A stretch of DNA of 64,000 nt from Mesorhizobium japonicum MAFF 303099 (lineage in GTDB: Bacteria > Pseudomonadota > Alphaproteobacteria > Rhizobiales > Rhizobiaceae). Every line of letters starts with the position of its first letter. Position 1 is the stretch's first letter. Location of the stretch: the NCBI RefSeq assembly GCF_000009625.1, contig NC_002679.1, positions 186,001-250,000 of the forward strand, written 5' to 3'. The notes beneath the pieces were generated by a model. That model was not told where the DNA came from, did not search any database, and worked only from the letters and a program-made list of their open reading frames with translations. This document shows positions 52,988 through 61,423 of the stretch, one piece after another. A program made the position numbers and the translations under genes.

Positions 52988-55292
52988 GCTTTTCCTCGGC
53001 CTCATGGGCCTCGCCGCCTTCTTCGCCCTTTGGAGCCTGGCCTACGAGCTGGTGGCGACATGGCGGTGGAACCCCGCCCTCCCTTCCGAAGGCGCCTCGC
53101 GCTGGGGGCTTCTAAAATACCAGAATGCGCAACGCAGCCTAAGCGGCCTGTTGGTTGCCTGGCAGCATTTCAGCCAGCGCCTGGCCTATCGTCCCACGCA
53201 GGGCGAGACGATCATCCGCGGCGCGATCGCGGCCGCGGTTGTCGTGGCGATCGGCGTCGGCCTGATCTTTGCAAGCCTGATCAATCGCAAGCCAAAGCAC
53301 TACGGCGATGCGCGGTTCGGCACGATCATGGACGCCGAAAGGAAAAACCTGCTGGCAAAGCAAGGCTTGATCCTCGGCAAGATGGGTGGGGCGACGATCC
53401 GCTCGGACGATCCCGCGCACGTCCTGGTGGTCGGGCCGACCCGATCCGGCAAGGGCGTCAGCTTTGTCATTCCGAACGGTTATATGTGGCGAGGATCCTC
53501 GGTGTGGTTCGATCCGAAGCGGGAGAATTTCGAGGCGTTCGGTGCACACCGGCAGGCTCTCGGCGACAAGGTCTTTTTCTTTTCCCCCGGCGAGCGGGAC
53601 TCGCATCGCTATAATCCGCTGGATTTCATCCGGCCCGATGCGCGCATGCCGACGGACTGCGCGGTGGTCTCCTCCTTCATCATCCCGGAGGCCACAGGGA
53701 GTTCCGAGATCTGGGCGCGCGCCGGCCGGCAGCTGCTTACGGCCATGATCGGCTATGTCCTGACATCGCCACGCTATGAGGGGCAGCGTCATTTGCGAGC
53801 TGTCGCGATGCTTCTGTCGACCGGCGTGGATTTTCTCAGGGTACTGACGAATATCCGTAATGACGAGGAAAAATATCTGCCTTCGTGGGTCGTGCAGGGG
53901 CTCAACCAGTTCATCGCGCTGGAAAAGGAAACGCGAAACTCGGCCTACTTCAACCTGACGGCGGCTCTCAACCCCTGGACCAATGATCTCGTTGCAGCCG
54001 CTACGGCGTCGACCGATTTCGATATCTCGAAGCTTCGCAAGGACCCGACGGCTCTCTTCATCGGCTGCTCGGTGGCGCAGCTCGACGTGTTCCGGCCCAT
54101 CATCAAAATCCTGGTTCAGCAAATCCATGATGTGTTGATGGCCTCCTTGCCGGGCCCGGACGAGCCCTACCAGGTCCTGGTGATGATCGACGAGTTTCGC
54201 CAACTCGGCAAAATGGAGTCTATAGTGTCCAAGCTGGCGATCAACGCGGGATACGGCTTCCGCATGGTCCTGGTCCTGCAGGACCTCGCCCAGCTCGACG
54301 AAGTCTATGGAAAAGCGACGCGGCAGACCACGGTGTCCGCGTGCCAGGTGAAGCTTTTTATCCGCATGAACGACGTGGAGACCTCGGAATATGTCTCTGT
54401 AATGCTGGGACCGACCACGATCGAGGTGCCCACACCGATTATCAGAGCCGGTCAAGGTATATTCGGCGCCCGAGACAAGAGTTTAAGTTATCAGGAAAGG
54501 CCGCTCCGGACGGCGGCGGAGCTTCGACAGATGCCAGCGAAGCAGGCCGTGGTTCTGGTGCCGAGCGCACCTGGTTTCATGGTGCGCAAGGTCACCTATT
54601 ATAAGGACGCTCCCTATAAGGCGACCTATCAGGAATTTCGCCACCGGCGCTTGAAGGTTCCGCCTCTCTCCCGATGGCAGGATCTTCCGCTGCGCTCCCT
54701 GGCCGACGTCGAAGCGGCGGCTCACACCGCACCAGCGGCGCCTTTCGAGTTGCGGGAACCCGATACCGTCGAAGCGCCGGTTTCGGGCGATAAAGCCTTT
54801 GCCGATGCTGCGCCGCCGGCGACCGGTGCGGCCGCTGACGGGGTTGATCCTGTTGGGCCAAAGCCGAAAGTGGATAGCGACAGCGCGGGCGCATCTCGGG
54901 CGCTGCCAAGCCCAGGCCTTCGAGCGAGTGGCGAGGCTGAAGCAAAGAGTGAGGACGCCGCTGAAGTTTCGGAGTTGAAACCGAAGCGGACCGATCAGAC
55001 GGCCGACAATGCGCCGCGACCGCTTCCCACCCTTGGCCGGCGATCGGCGCCGGCAGCATCAAACGCGTCCGACCCGAGCGCGTCTGAAGGCAAGGCAAGC
55101 GTCTTGCAATTCCAAGTCCGGCCGGGAAACAAGTCCACGTCGGTCGCCGCGCTGCTCGCATCGCTCGATCAGGAGGTGGAGGCCGGCGCTCGTTCACTGT
55201 CGCCGTCAGTGGATAGCGGAGATGTCGACGGGGTACCGTCAGCCGCAATTGAAGAGCTGCAGGATCAAATTAGACGTCACGGCGATCGCTAG
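52965..55292 (+). CDS. virD4: VirD4/TraG coupling protein with long disordered C-terminal tail
   Basis: The protein has 775 aa. Two N-terminal TM helices (about 7-30 and 88-108), Walker A GPTRSGKG at 157-164 and a Walker B region VMIDEFRQLGKME near 405-417 identify a T4SS coupling ATPase that brings the relaxosome or effectors to the channel. From about residue 585 the sequence becomes Ala/Pro/Ser/Asp-rich and low complexity for about 190 residues. It ends with a short conserved-looking segment (VAALLASLDQEVEAGA and AAIEELQDQIRRHGD). No relaxase gene follows in this window. Confidence 0.96.
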   Translation: MSRVLAYRLFLGLMGLAAFFALWSLAYELVATWRWNPALPSEGASRWGLLKYQNAQRSLSGLLVAWQHFSQRLAYRPTQGETIIRGAIAAAVVVAIGVGLIFASLINRKPKHYGDARFGTIMDAERKNLLAKQGLILGKMGGATIRSDDPAHVLVVGPTRSGKGVSFVIPNGYMWRGSSVWFDPKRENFEAFGAHRQALGDKVFFFSPGERDSHRYNPLDFIRPDARMPTDCAVVSSFIIPEATGSSEIWARAGRQLLTAMIGYVLTSPRYEGQRHLRAVAMLLSTGVDFLRVLTNIRNDEEKYLPSWVVQGLNQFIALEKETRNSAYFNLTAALNPWTNDLVAAATASTDFDISKLRKDPTALFIGCSVAQLDVFRPIIKILVQQIHDVLMASLPGPDEPYQVLVMIDEFRQLGKMESIVSKLAINAGYGFRMVLVLQDLAQLDEVYGKATRQTTVSACQVKLFIRMNDVETSEYVSVMLGPTTIEVPTPIIRAGQGIFGARDKSLSYQERPLRTAAELRQMPAKQAVVLVPSAPGFMVRKVTYYKDAPYKATYQEFRHRRLKVPPLSRWQDLPLRSLADVEAAAHTAPAAPFELREPDTVEAPVSGDKAFADAAPPATGAAADGVDPVGPKPKVDSDSAGASRALPSPGLRASGEAEAKSEDAAEVSELKPKRTDQTADNAPRPLPTLGRRSAPAASNASDPSASEGKASVLQFQVRPGNKSTSVAALLASLDQEVEAGARSLSPSVDSGDVDGVPSAAIEELQDQIRRHGDR

Positions 55293-55386
55293 GACACGCC
55301 CGCCGAAACTGCTTAAGGCAAGCCGTGATCTCATGAAGTCATGAGGTCATCACACTATTCCCGGCCGGGCCGATGGCGCTGGTTCC

Positions 55387-55403
55387 TTGATAATAGTTGA
55401 TAA
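55387..55403 (+). promoter_or_regulatory. Direct repeat in the parD-like promoter region
   Basis: TTGATAA occurs twice, 3 bp apart (55387-55393 and 55397-55403), 44 bp before the antitoxin ATG. It may be an autoregulatory operator or part of a -35 element. Confidence 0.35.
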
Positions 55404-55446
55404 ACGGCCTATCTTGAGAGCAGCTCGTCCGAAGGAGGCTTCGTAC

Positions 55447-55713
55447 ATGATCAGTGCCGATCTGGGTAAACAGCTCGAAAGCTATATCCAGCAGCTCGTC
55501 GATACGGGCCGCTATGGCTCGAAAAGTGAAGTGCTGCGGGAGGGCGTGCGGCTGATTCAAGATCGTGAGACGCGCCTTCTTGCCCTTGACGCCTCAATCA
55601 CGCGCGGTATTGCCGATGCTGATGCAGGCCGAACGAAACCCGCGAGCGACGTTTTTGACCGGCTTGAAGCAAAGTATCGCTCTATGGCTGAACAGGCCGA
55701 AAAGTTAGCATGA
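55447..55713 (+). CDS. ParD-like antitoxin (type II, ribbon-helix-helix)
   Basis: The protein has 88 aa. ATG 55447 has a GGAGG site, preferred over 55387. The N-terminus ISADLGKQLESYIQQLVDTGRYGSKSEVLREGVRLIQDRE is the ParD/CopG-like ribbon-helix-helix with the GRYxSxSEVxREGxRL hallmark. The C-terminal helix should wrap the toxin. Its stop overlaps the toxin ATG by four bases. Confidence 0.94.
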   Translation: MISADLGKQLESYIQQLVDTGRYGSKSEVLREGVRLIQDRETRLLALDASITRGIADADAGRTKPASDVFDRLEAKYRSMAEQAEKLA

Positions 55714-56006
55714 TCGTTGAGTTTTCGGACGAAGCCGAAAGCGATCTTGAACGGATTGCCGCCTACATAGCGAAGGATAATCCTCGTCGTGCTCTTTCGT
55801 TCATCCAAGAGCTACGCGGTAAATGTGAAGCCTTAGCCGAGACGCCAAAGGGCTCTCCTTTGGTGCCTCGATATGAACAGCACGGCATTCGCCGCAGGGT
55901 TCATGGCGGTTACTTGATTTTCTACCGTGTTGAACGCGAACAGATTGTGATCATCCATGTCCTCCACGGCGCGATTGACTATGCCGCGATACTGTTTGAG
56001 GACTAA
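55710..56006 (+). CDS. ParE-like toxin (RelE/ParE fold)
   Basis: The protein has 98 aa. It begins MIVEFSDEAESDLERIAAYIAKDNPRRALSFI and continues with RRRVHGGYLIFYRVEREQIVIIHVLHGAIDY, the beta-hairpin core of ParE toxins (gyrase poisons; related RelE members cleave mRNA). The gene pair just after virD4 probably stabilises the mobile region. Confidence 0.94.
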   Translation: MIVEFSDEAESDLERIAAYIAKDNPRRALSFIQELRGKCEALAETPKGSPLVPRYEQHGIRRRVHGGYLIFYRVEREQIVIIHVLHGAIDYAAILFED

Positions 56007-56079
56007 CATAAATTGGCACCGGCTGTTCTCGGCGTGATCCTTCGGCAGCGCGCCGACCGGGCTCGTGCTGCCGTACTGA

Positions 56080-56104
56080 TGTCGATTTCAGGAGACGACT
56101 GCAG
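56080..56104 (+). repeat. Candidate transposon terminal repeat (Tn402/Tn5053-like)
   Basis: The 25-bp sequence starts TGTCGATTTCAGGAGACG and continues ACTGCAG. From memory it differs at only a few positions from the 25-bp inverted repeats of Tn402/Tn5053 transposons. GATTTCAG is repeated at 56120-56127, as expected for transposase-binding sub-repeats. The partner end was not found in the window. Confidence 0.4.
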
Positions 56105-56158
56105 CAGAGGTCAAAAGAGGATTTCAGTAGGGACGTTTTGGAACGAGTACGCAGAATT

Positions 56159-56223
56159 TGTCCGAAAACCTTGCCATTCGTCGGCAAATCGGACAGTGTC
56201 CGAATTCAACGAGAAAACGGACA
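56159..56223. other. Candidate res site (subsites II and III) of the adjacent resolvase
   Basis: Two inverted-repeat units lie directly upstream of the resolvase gene. Unit 1 is 56159-56195, TGTCCGA...TCGGACA, 37 bp. Unit 2 is 56197-56223, TGTCCGA...CGGACA, 27 bp. The half-site TGTCCG and the unit lengths match Tn3/Tn5053-type res subsites II and III. A crossover subsite I should lie upstream of 56159. Confidence 0.6.
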
Positions 56224-56234
56224 CGTCATGCCTC

Positions 56235-56816
56235 ATGACCGCCATCGGCTATGCAAGGGTCTCCACCGGCGACCAGGAAACTGCCCTGCAGCTCGACGCA
56301 TTGCGCAAAGCAGGCTGTGATAGGGTATTTGAAGACAGAGCATCGGGCGTGAAGACTGATCGGCCTGGTCTCGGCGAAGCCATTCGATATGTCCGGGAGG
56401 GCGACACACTCACTGTCTGGAAGCTGGACCGCCTCGGCCGCTCGATGAAGCACCTAATCGAGATCATCGCTGAATTGGAGGCTAAAGGCGTCGGTTTCCG
56501 ATCCATTACTGAAAATATCGATACGACGACATCTGGCGGGAGCTTGGTGTTCCATTTTTTCGGCGCTTTGGCCCAATTCGAGCGCGATCTGATCAGGGAA
56601 AGAACCCGCGCCGGCCTGCAAGCCGCAAGGGAAAGAGGCCGACGCGGTGGGCGGCAGGCTGTCGTGACGCCTGAAAAACTTGAAAGGGCTCGCCAGTTGC
56701 TCGCAGCCGGTCTCAACGTGCGCGAAGCTGCCGCGCGCGTCAAAATAGGGAAAACTGCGCTCTATGAAGCGCTGAAGGCCGAAAAGTCAGTCGCATCTAC
56801 CGTCAAACCGGTATGA
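56235..56816 (+). CDS. Serine recombinase (resolvase, TnpR/TniR-like)
   Basis: The protein has 193 aa. The start at 56235 gives MTAIGYARVSTGDQ with catalytic S10. Further hallmarks are KLDRLGRSMKHLI, IDTTTSGGSLVFHFFGALAQFERDLIRERT and the C-terminal HTH (LNVREAAARVKIGKTALYEALK). It resolves cointegrates at the res site just upstream. The adjacent Tn402-like end suggests it is the remaining resolvase of such a transposon. Earlier in-frame codons from 56013 are unlikely, as they would cover the res site. Confidence 0.93.
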   Translation: MTAIGYARVSTGDQETALQLDALRKAGCDRVFEDRASGVKTDRPGLGEAIRYVREGDTLTVWKLDRLGRSMKHLIEIIAELEAKGVGFRSITENIDTTTSGGSLVFHFFGALAQFERDLIRERTRAGLQAARERGRRGGRQAVVTPEKLERARQLLAAGLNVREAAARVKIGKTALYEALKAEKSVASTVKPV

Positions 56817-56843
56817 GTTCTGCGCGCGAGAGAAGAGAGAAGA

Positions 56844-57620
56844 ATGTCGCTCAGTCACAATCGTCATAAGAAGCTCATCGAGATGGTCCAAACGGACGGC
56901 GAAGTTCGGATCCGCGATCTGATGGTGCATTTCAATGTATCCGAAGAGACCGCCCGACGGGACATCAAGCAACTCGAGCAAGATGGGTTGGTCGTGCGCG
57001 TACATGGCGGTGCAGTCGCCACACAGCAACCGAAGCTCCTGACGATCTCGTCGCGTGCCATTTCTGAGCTGGCAGAAAAGAACGTTATCGCCGAAATAGC
57101 GCTCGGCCTCTTGAAGCCGGGGCAGAATCTTTTCTTTGGTGGGGGGAGCACGGTGCTGGCTCTGGCGCGTCGGATATCCATGCTGCCGGAAATGCGTATC
57201 GTCACCAACATGGTTGATACTGCAATCGCCGCCTCCGAAGGCCGCCGGCATCGCGTCGTCTTGCTCGGCGGCGATTTCAACGGCGACTATCGCGTCGTGA
57301 CCGGATTTGCGGCGCTGCGCACGCTTCGCGAACAGCAGATCGATATCGCATTCATCGGGGTCAATGCGGTGCACCCGACGCTCGGCGTTTTTGATCATGA
57401 GCAGGGTGGGCAGGAACTCGCAGCGACGCTTGCAGAACAGGCACGGAAGATCACTGTGCTCGCCGACCATAGCAAGTTCGGGCGGTCGGCGCGTTACCGA
57501 ACCCTGCCCCATTCTGCCATCGCTACAATCATCACCGATCAGCAACCGGAACCGCATGTGCTGACTGCCATCGAAGGCGCTGGCGCTGACGTCCTATATC
57601 CGCCGCAAAATCCGTCATAA
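56844..57620 (+). CDS. DeoR family transcriptional regulator
   Basis: The protein has 258 aa. The N-terminal DeoR HTH is RHKKLIEMVQTDGEVRIRDLMVHFNVSEETARRDIKQLEQDGLVVRVHGGAV (about residues 7-60). The C-terminal DeoRC sugar-phosphate-sensing domain includes FFGGGSTVLALARRI, VTNMVDTAIAAS and TVLADHSKFGRSA. It sits upstream of a duplicated peptide-type ABC importer and is its probable regulator. A broken partial copy lies between the two binding-protein genes. Confidence 0.94.
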   Translation: MSLSHNRHKKLIEMVQTDGEVRIRDLMVHFNVSEETARRDIKQLEQDGLVVRVHGGAVATQQPKLLTISSRAISELAEKNVIAEIALGLLKPGQNLFFGGGSTVLALARRISMLPEMRIVTNMVDTAIAASEGRRHRVVLLGGDFNGDYRVVTGFAALRTLREQQIDIAFIGVNAVHPTLGVFDHEQGGQELAATLAEQARKITVLADHSKFGRSARYRTLPHSAIATIITDQQPEPHVLTAIEGAGADVLYPPQNPS

Positions 57621-57821
57621 CACCGCATTGAAACCCTTCGTAGCGGCGTACGGAGGGAAGAAATGCCTCAAATTCTTGTTTGGTTGACACAATTTAACCG
57701 CCACTCCTGCCTGTCTCCATCACGATCCGTCGTACTCCCGCGAAAAACTGTCATATGCTTGCTCTATATCTCGGTTGGGACGGGACTGTCTGTTCGTCCG
57801 CCAGAGAGAAGGGTTTCTGAC

Positions 57822-59384
57822 ATGCAAGCATCACGTCGCACATTTCTTGGCATGACGGCCTTGGCCGCCGGCGCAATAGCATTGCCGCGGTCCATCGTGG
57901 CCGCAGCCGGCCAGCGGCCGACCCTCAATATTGCCGTTCAGGACTTGCGTACCATTCTGGAACCGGTAGATAGCTCCTCTAACGCCAATGTTTCCTGGCG
58001 CGTGCAGTACAGTATCTATGATCAAATCCTGCGAACCGATTACAATGATAGCTATCGCCTGCACTTCGCGCTCGCGAAGTCGCTGAAGCAGATCGACGCG
58101 AAGACCTATGAGATTGGCCTGCGCGACAATGTGAAGTTCCATGACGGTTCCACAATGACGGCCGCCGACGTGGTGTTCTCGCTTGGCGTGGAGCGGTTGC
58201 GCGGCGAGAAGGCGCCTGGCGCGGCAGTGTTTGGAAACTTTCTTGCCTCGCTTGCCGATGTGCAGAGGATCGATGATCGAACCGTCCGTCTGGTTACCAA
58301 GACGGGGGATCCGGTCTTCACCGACCGTCTCGGCGCCTGGGGCGCCCAGATCATCAGCGCCAAGGCATGGAAGGCCGCCACGAATTACAACGCGTGGGCA
58401 GCGCGGCCGATCGGCACGGGTCCTTACAAGGTCGGCGAAGTGCGAACGGGCGATGAGATAACGCTGATCGCGCACGACGACTATTGGGGTGGCCAGCCGC
58501 CGTTCGCCTCCATCCGCTTCAAGCGCTTGCCCGAGATTGCCGCGCGCATCGCCGGCCTCAAAGCTGGTGACTACGATATCGTCACCGATATTACCCCGGA
58601 TCACATTGCGGAGATTGACGGCGTCAACGGCCTTTCAGTTATTGGTGGCGAAACCATGTGGTTCCGCTTTCTCACATTTGCTCCGCTCAGGACTCCCGTC
58701 CTGAAGGATACCAATCTGCGACGTGCGCTTGCGTCCGCCATCGATCGGGATGCGCTGGCAGACGGCCTCTGGAACGGCCGCGCGAAGGCGCTCAACGGCT
58801 GGCAGCTGCCGATCTTCGGCGAAATCAATGACCCCGAGCGCAAGGGCGTGTCCTACGACCCGGTTCTCGTCAAGGAGCTGCTGGCCAAGTCGTCCTACAG
58901 GGGCGAGGAGATTCCCTATCCGACCGTCGGGACCTACTACCCCATGCAGCTTGCGGACAACCAGGCTCTGGTGGAGATGTGGAAAGCCGCGGGCATCAAT
59001 GTCAAGTTGATCATGTGCGAGAACTGGGACCAGGTTGGCAATATTGGTGGCATCAATGATATGTCCGGTGGCGGCCTCTACGCCGATCCCGTCTCCATGC
59101 TCTGGCAGATCATCGGGCCCACCAACGACCTGCAGGCCTCGGGCGGCTGGACCAATGCCGAATTCAATGCGCTCGGCAATCAGCTTGAGACGACGCTGGA
59201 CCCCGCCAAGCGCAAAGCCGCGTTCAAGCGCATGCAGGACATTGTCGAGATCGAAGATCCCTGCGTCACGCCGCTGCACTCCATGCCGTTCATCTATGGG
59301 CAAAGGAAGGACATCTCTTGGCAGCCCAATCCGTTGCCGCAGATGTGGCTGGGCCCGAAGTTGCCGCCCGAGCCTGTGGCGTGA
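57822..59384 (+). CDS. ABC transporter family-5 substrate-binding protein, tandem copy 1
   Basis: The protein has 520 aa. ATG 57822 follows GAGAGAAGGG and is preferred over the in-frame codon at 57663. The Tat signal is QASRRTFLGMTALAAGAIALPRS. SBP_bac_5 features include LRDNVKFHDGSTMTAADVVFSL, GTGPYKVGEV and LRRALASAIDRDAL. It is close to identical in long stretches with copy 2 at 59811. Transport complex partners are encoded from 61379 onward. Ligand unknown. Confidence 0.95.
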   Translation: MQASRRTFLGMTALAAGAIALPRSIVAAAGQRPTLNIAVQDLRTILEPVDSSSNANVSWRVQYSIYDQILRTDYNDSYRLHFALAKSLKQIDAKTYEIGLRDNVKFHDGSTMTAADVVFSLGVERLRGEKAPGAAVFGNFLASLADVQRIDDRTVRLVTKTGDPVFTDRLGAWGAQIISAKAWKAATNYNAWAARPIGTGPYKVGEVRTGDEITLIAHDDYWGGQPPFASIRFKRLPEIAARIAGLKAGDYDIVTDITPDHIAEIDGVNGLSVIGGETMWFRFLTFAPLRTPVLKDTNLRRALASAIDRDALADGLWNGRAKALNGWQLPIFGEINDPERKGVSYDPVLVKELLAKSSYRGEEIPYPTVGTYYPMQLADNQALVEMWKAAGINVKLIMCENWDQVGNIGGINDMSGGGLYADPVSMLWQIIGPTNDLQASGGWTNAEFNALGNQLETTLDPAKRKAAFKRMQDIVEIEDPCVTPLHSMPFIYGQRKDISWQPNPLPQMWLGPKLPPEPVA

Positions 59385-59435
59385 GCCCGATGCTGAACGC
59401 ATTCACCACGAACAGCGCGGATGTCGCGCTGTTCG
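57822..59435 (+). repeat. Tandem duplication, copy 1 (binding-protein gene plus first codons of the ATPase gene)
   Basis: Homology with 59811-61423 runs through the whole binding-protein gene and about 45 bp of the following ATPase gene (MLNAFxTNSADxALF), then stops abruptly at about 59435. Confidence 0.75.
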
Positions 59436-59601
59436 ACAGGATCGATTTTGCCGCCTTGCGTATGCTGCGCGAGCAGCGGATCGAGGTCGCATTCATTGGC
59501 GTCAACGCCGTGCATCCGACCGATGACCTACGAGGAAGCCGAGGGCGGGGCCCGAGGAAGCCGCGGGCGGGGCAGTTCTACACCGTCAAAATCCGTCATG
59601 A
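59392..59601 (+). pseudogene. Hybrid scar: ATPase N-terminus joined to DeoR fragments
   Basis: Codons from ATG 59392 match the start of the ATPase gene at 61379 (MLNAFTTNSADVALF). From about 59442 the frame switches to the DeoR gene's C-terminal domain (DFAALRMLREQRIEVAFIGVNAVHPT versus FAALRTLREQQIDIAFIGVNAVHPT). After an internal deletion with a 22-bp-period repeat (59531-59572), the DeoR end reappears in another frame as VLHRQNPS and a stop at 59599-59601 (intact gene: VLYPPQNPS). It is non-coding debris of the tandem duplication. Confidence 0.8.
59531..59572 (+). repeat. Short tandem repeat inside the hybrid scar
   Basis: A 20-bp unit beginning CGAGGAAGCCG occurs twice at 22-bp spacing (59531-59550 and 59553-59572) with one mismatch. 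It lies at the internal deletion of the DeoR fragment. Confidence 0.7.
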
Positions 59602-59810
59602 TCCCGCAAATGGTGCAGCTCGGCAAAAACTTTGAGCACACATATCCCGTTGTTTCGACAAGAACTTAAGTCGCGTTGCCGGATAAATCCATCATAGTCC
59701 GGCTTAAACCCTCATAAAACCGTCATACAGCTGCGCTATGTGTCTCCCGGCTTCGGGACGCACCTGACTCTTCAGCTTGCTCTCCCGGTTGACAACGAGA
59801 GGGTTAGATT

Positions 59811-61373
59811 ATGCAGACAACACGTCGATCATTTCTCAGCATGACTGCCATGGTTGCTGGCGCCCTGGCTTTGCCGCGTTCGCTTCTGGCCGCAGCCGGC
59901 CAGCGGCCAAGCCTCAACATCGCCGTCCAGGACCTGCGCACGATCCTCGAGCCTGTGGCCAGCTCTTCCATCGCCAACGTCTCCTGGCGGGTGCAATACA
60001 GTATCTTTGATCAGCTGCTGCGGACCGACTACAACGACAATTTCCGCCTCAACTTCGCGCTCGCGACATCATTGAAGCAGATCGACGCGAAGACCCATGA
60101 GATCGTCCTGCGCGACAATGTGAAATTCCACGACGGCTCGACGATGACCGCTGACGACGTGGCGTTCTCGCTTGGCGTCGAGCGGTTGCGCGGCGACAAG
60201 GCGCCGGGTGCCGCGGTGGTTGCCAACTTCCTCTCTTCGCTCGCCGATGTGCAGAAGGTCGACGATCGCACGGTCCGCCTGTTCACCAAAACTGAGGATC
60301 CGGTCTTCACCGATCGTCTCGGCGCATGGGGTACTCAGATTATCAGCGCGAACGCTTGGAAAGCCGCCGCCAGCTACGACGCATGGGCGGCAAAGCCGAT
60401 TGGTACCGGCCCCTACAAGATCGGTGATGTGCGCAGCGGCGATGAGATGACCCTGATCGCCCATGACGAATATTGGGGTGGTAAGCCGCCGTTCGCCTCC
60501 ATCCGCTTCAAGCGCTTGCCCGAGATTGCCGCGCGCATCGCCGGCCTCAAAGCCGGAGACTACGATATCGTCACCGACATTACGCCTGACCATATCTCGG
60601 AGATTGAAGGCGTCAGCGGGCTTTCCGTCACCGGTGGCGAGGCCATGTGGTTCCGGTTCCTGACCTTTGCCCCGCTCAAGACGCCTGTTCTCAAAGATGT
60701 CAATCTTCGCCGCGCGCTCGCCTTCGCGATCGACCGGGACGCGCTGGCTGACGGTCTCTGGAACGGCCGCGCAAAGGCGCTGACCAGCTGGCAGTTGCCG
60801 ATCTTCGGCGAGATCAACGATCCCGAGCGCAAGGGCGTGTCCTACGACCCGGCCCTGGTCAAGGAACTGCTCGCCAAGTCGTCGTACAAGGGCGAGGAAA
60901 TTCCTTATCCGACCGTCGGGACCTATTACCCCATGCAGCTTCCGGACAACCAGGCTCTGGTGGAGATGTGGAAAGCCGCGGGCATCAATGTCAAGCTGAT
61001 CATGTGCGAGAACTGGGACCAGGTCGGCAATATCGGCGGTATCAACGACACGTCTGGTGGCGCCTTCTACGCCGACCCTGTCTCCATGCTCTGGCAGATC
61101 ATCGGTCCGACAAACGACCTCCAGGCCTCGGGCGGCTGGACCAATGCCGAATTCAATGCGCTCGGCAATCAGCTTGAGACGACGCTGGACCTCGCCAAGC
61201 GCAAGGAAGCGTTCAAGCGCATGCAGGACATTGTCGAAATCGATGACCCCTGCATCACGCCGCTGCACTCCATGCCGTTTATCTACGGGCAAAAGACGGG
61301 CCTGGAGTTCACGCCCAATCCGTTGCCGCAGATGTGGCTTGGCCCGAAGTTGCCGTCCGAACCTGTGGCTTGA
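59811..61373 (+). CDS. ABC transporter family-5 substrate-binding protein, tandem copy 2
   Basis: The protein has 520 aa, the same length as copy 1. Tat signal QTTRRSFLSMTAMVAGALALPRS. Most differences from copy 1 are conservative (for example TSWQLPIFGE versus NGWQLPIFGE, and TGLEFTPNPLPQMW versus DISWQPNPLPQMW). A GAGAGGG site precedes the ATG. It has its own upstream region (59602-59810), so the two proteins may be expressed differently. It is followed by the ATPase gene after 5 bp. Confidence 0.95.
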   Translation: MQTTRRSFLSMTAMVAGALALPRSLLAAAGQRPSLNIAVQDLRTILEPVASSSIANVSWRVQYSIFDQLLRTDYNDNFRLNFALATSLKQIDAKTHEIVLRDNVKFHDGSTMTADDVAFSLGVERLRGDKAPGAAVVANFLSSLADVQKVDDRTVRLFTKTEDPVFTDRLGAWGTQIISANAWKAAASYDAWAAKPIGTGPYKIGDVRSGDEMTLIAHDEYWGGKPPFASIRFKRLPEIAARIAGLKAGDYDIVTDITPDHISEIEGVSGLSVTGGEAMWFRFLTFAPLKTPVLKDVNLRRALAFAIDRDALADGLWNGRAKALTSWQLPIFGEINDPERKGVSYDPALVKELLAKSSYKGEEIPYPTVGTYYPMQLPDNQALVEMWKAAGINVKLIMCENWDQVGNIGGINDTSGGAFYADPVSMLWQIIGPTNDLQASGGWTNAEFNALGNQLETTLDLAKRKEAFKRMQDIVEIDDPCITPLHSMPFIYGQKTGLEFTPNPLPQMWLGPKLPSEPVA

Positions 61374-61423
61374 GCCCGATGCTGAACGCATTCAGCACGA
61401 ACAGCGCGGACGCCGCGCTGTTC
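59811..61423 (+). repeat. Tandem duplication, copy 2
   Basis: This is the counterpart of 57822-59435. Here the downstream ATPase gene continues intact, so this junction is the ancestral one. Confidence 0.75.

Noticed and set aside
53139..54455. 438-codon minus-strand open frame
   Set aside because: Shadow of virD4, low-quality His/Arg/Asp-rich composition.
31828..56816. Relaxase gene (MobF/MobQ/TraA type)
   Set aside because: Expected for a conjugation locus, but no three-His relaxase motif or large relaxase frame is present in the window.
60069..61391. 440-codon minus-strand open frame
   Set aside because: Antisense to the second binding-protein gene. A similar shadow exists opposite the first copy, as expected for a duplication.
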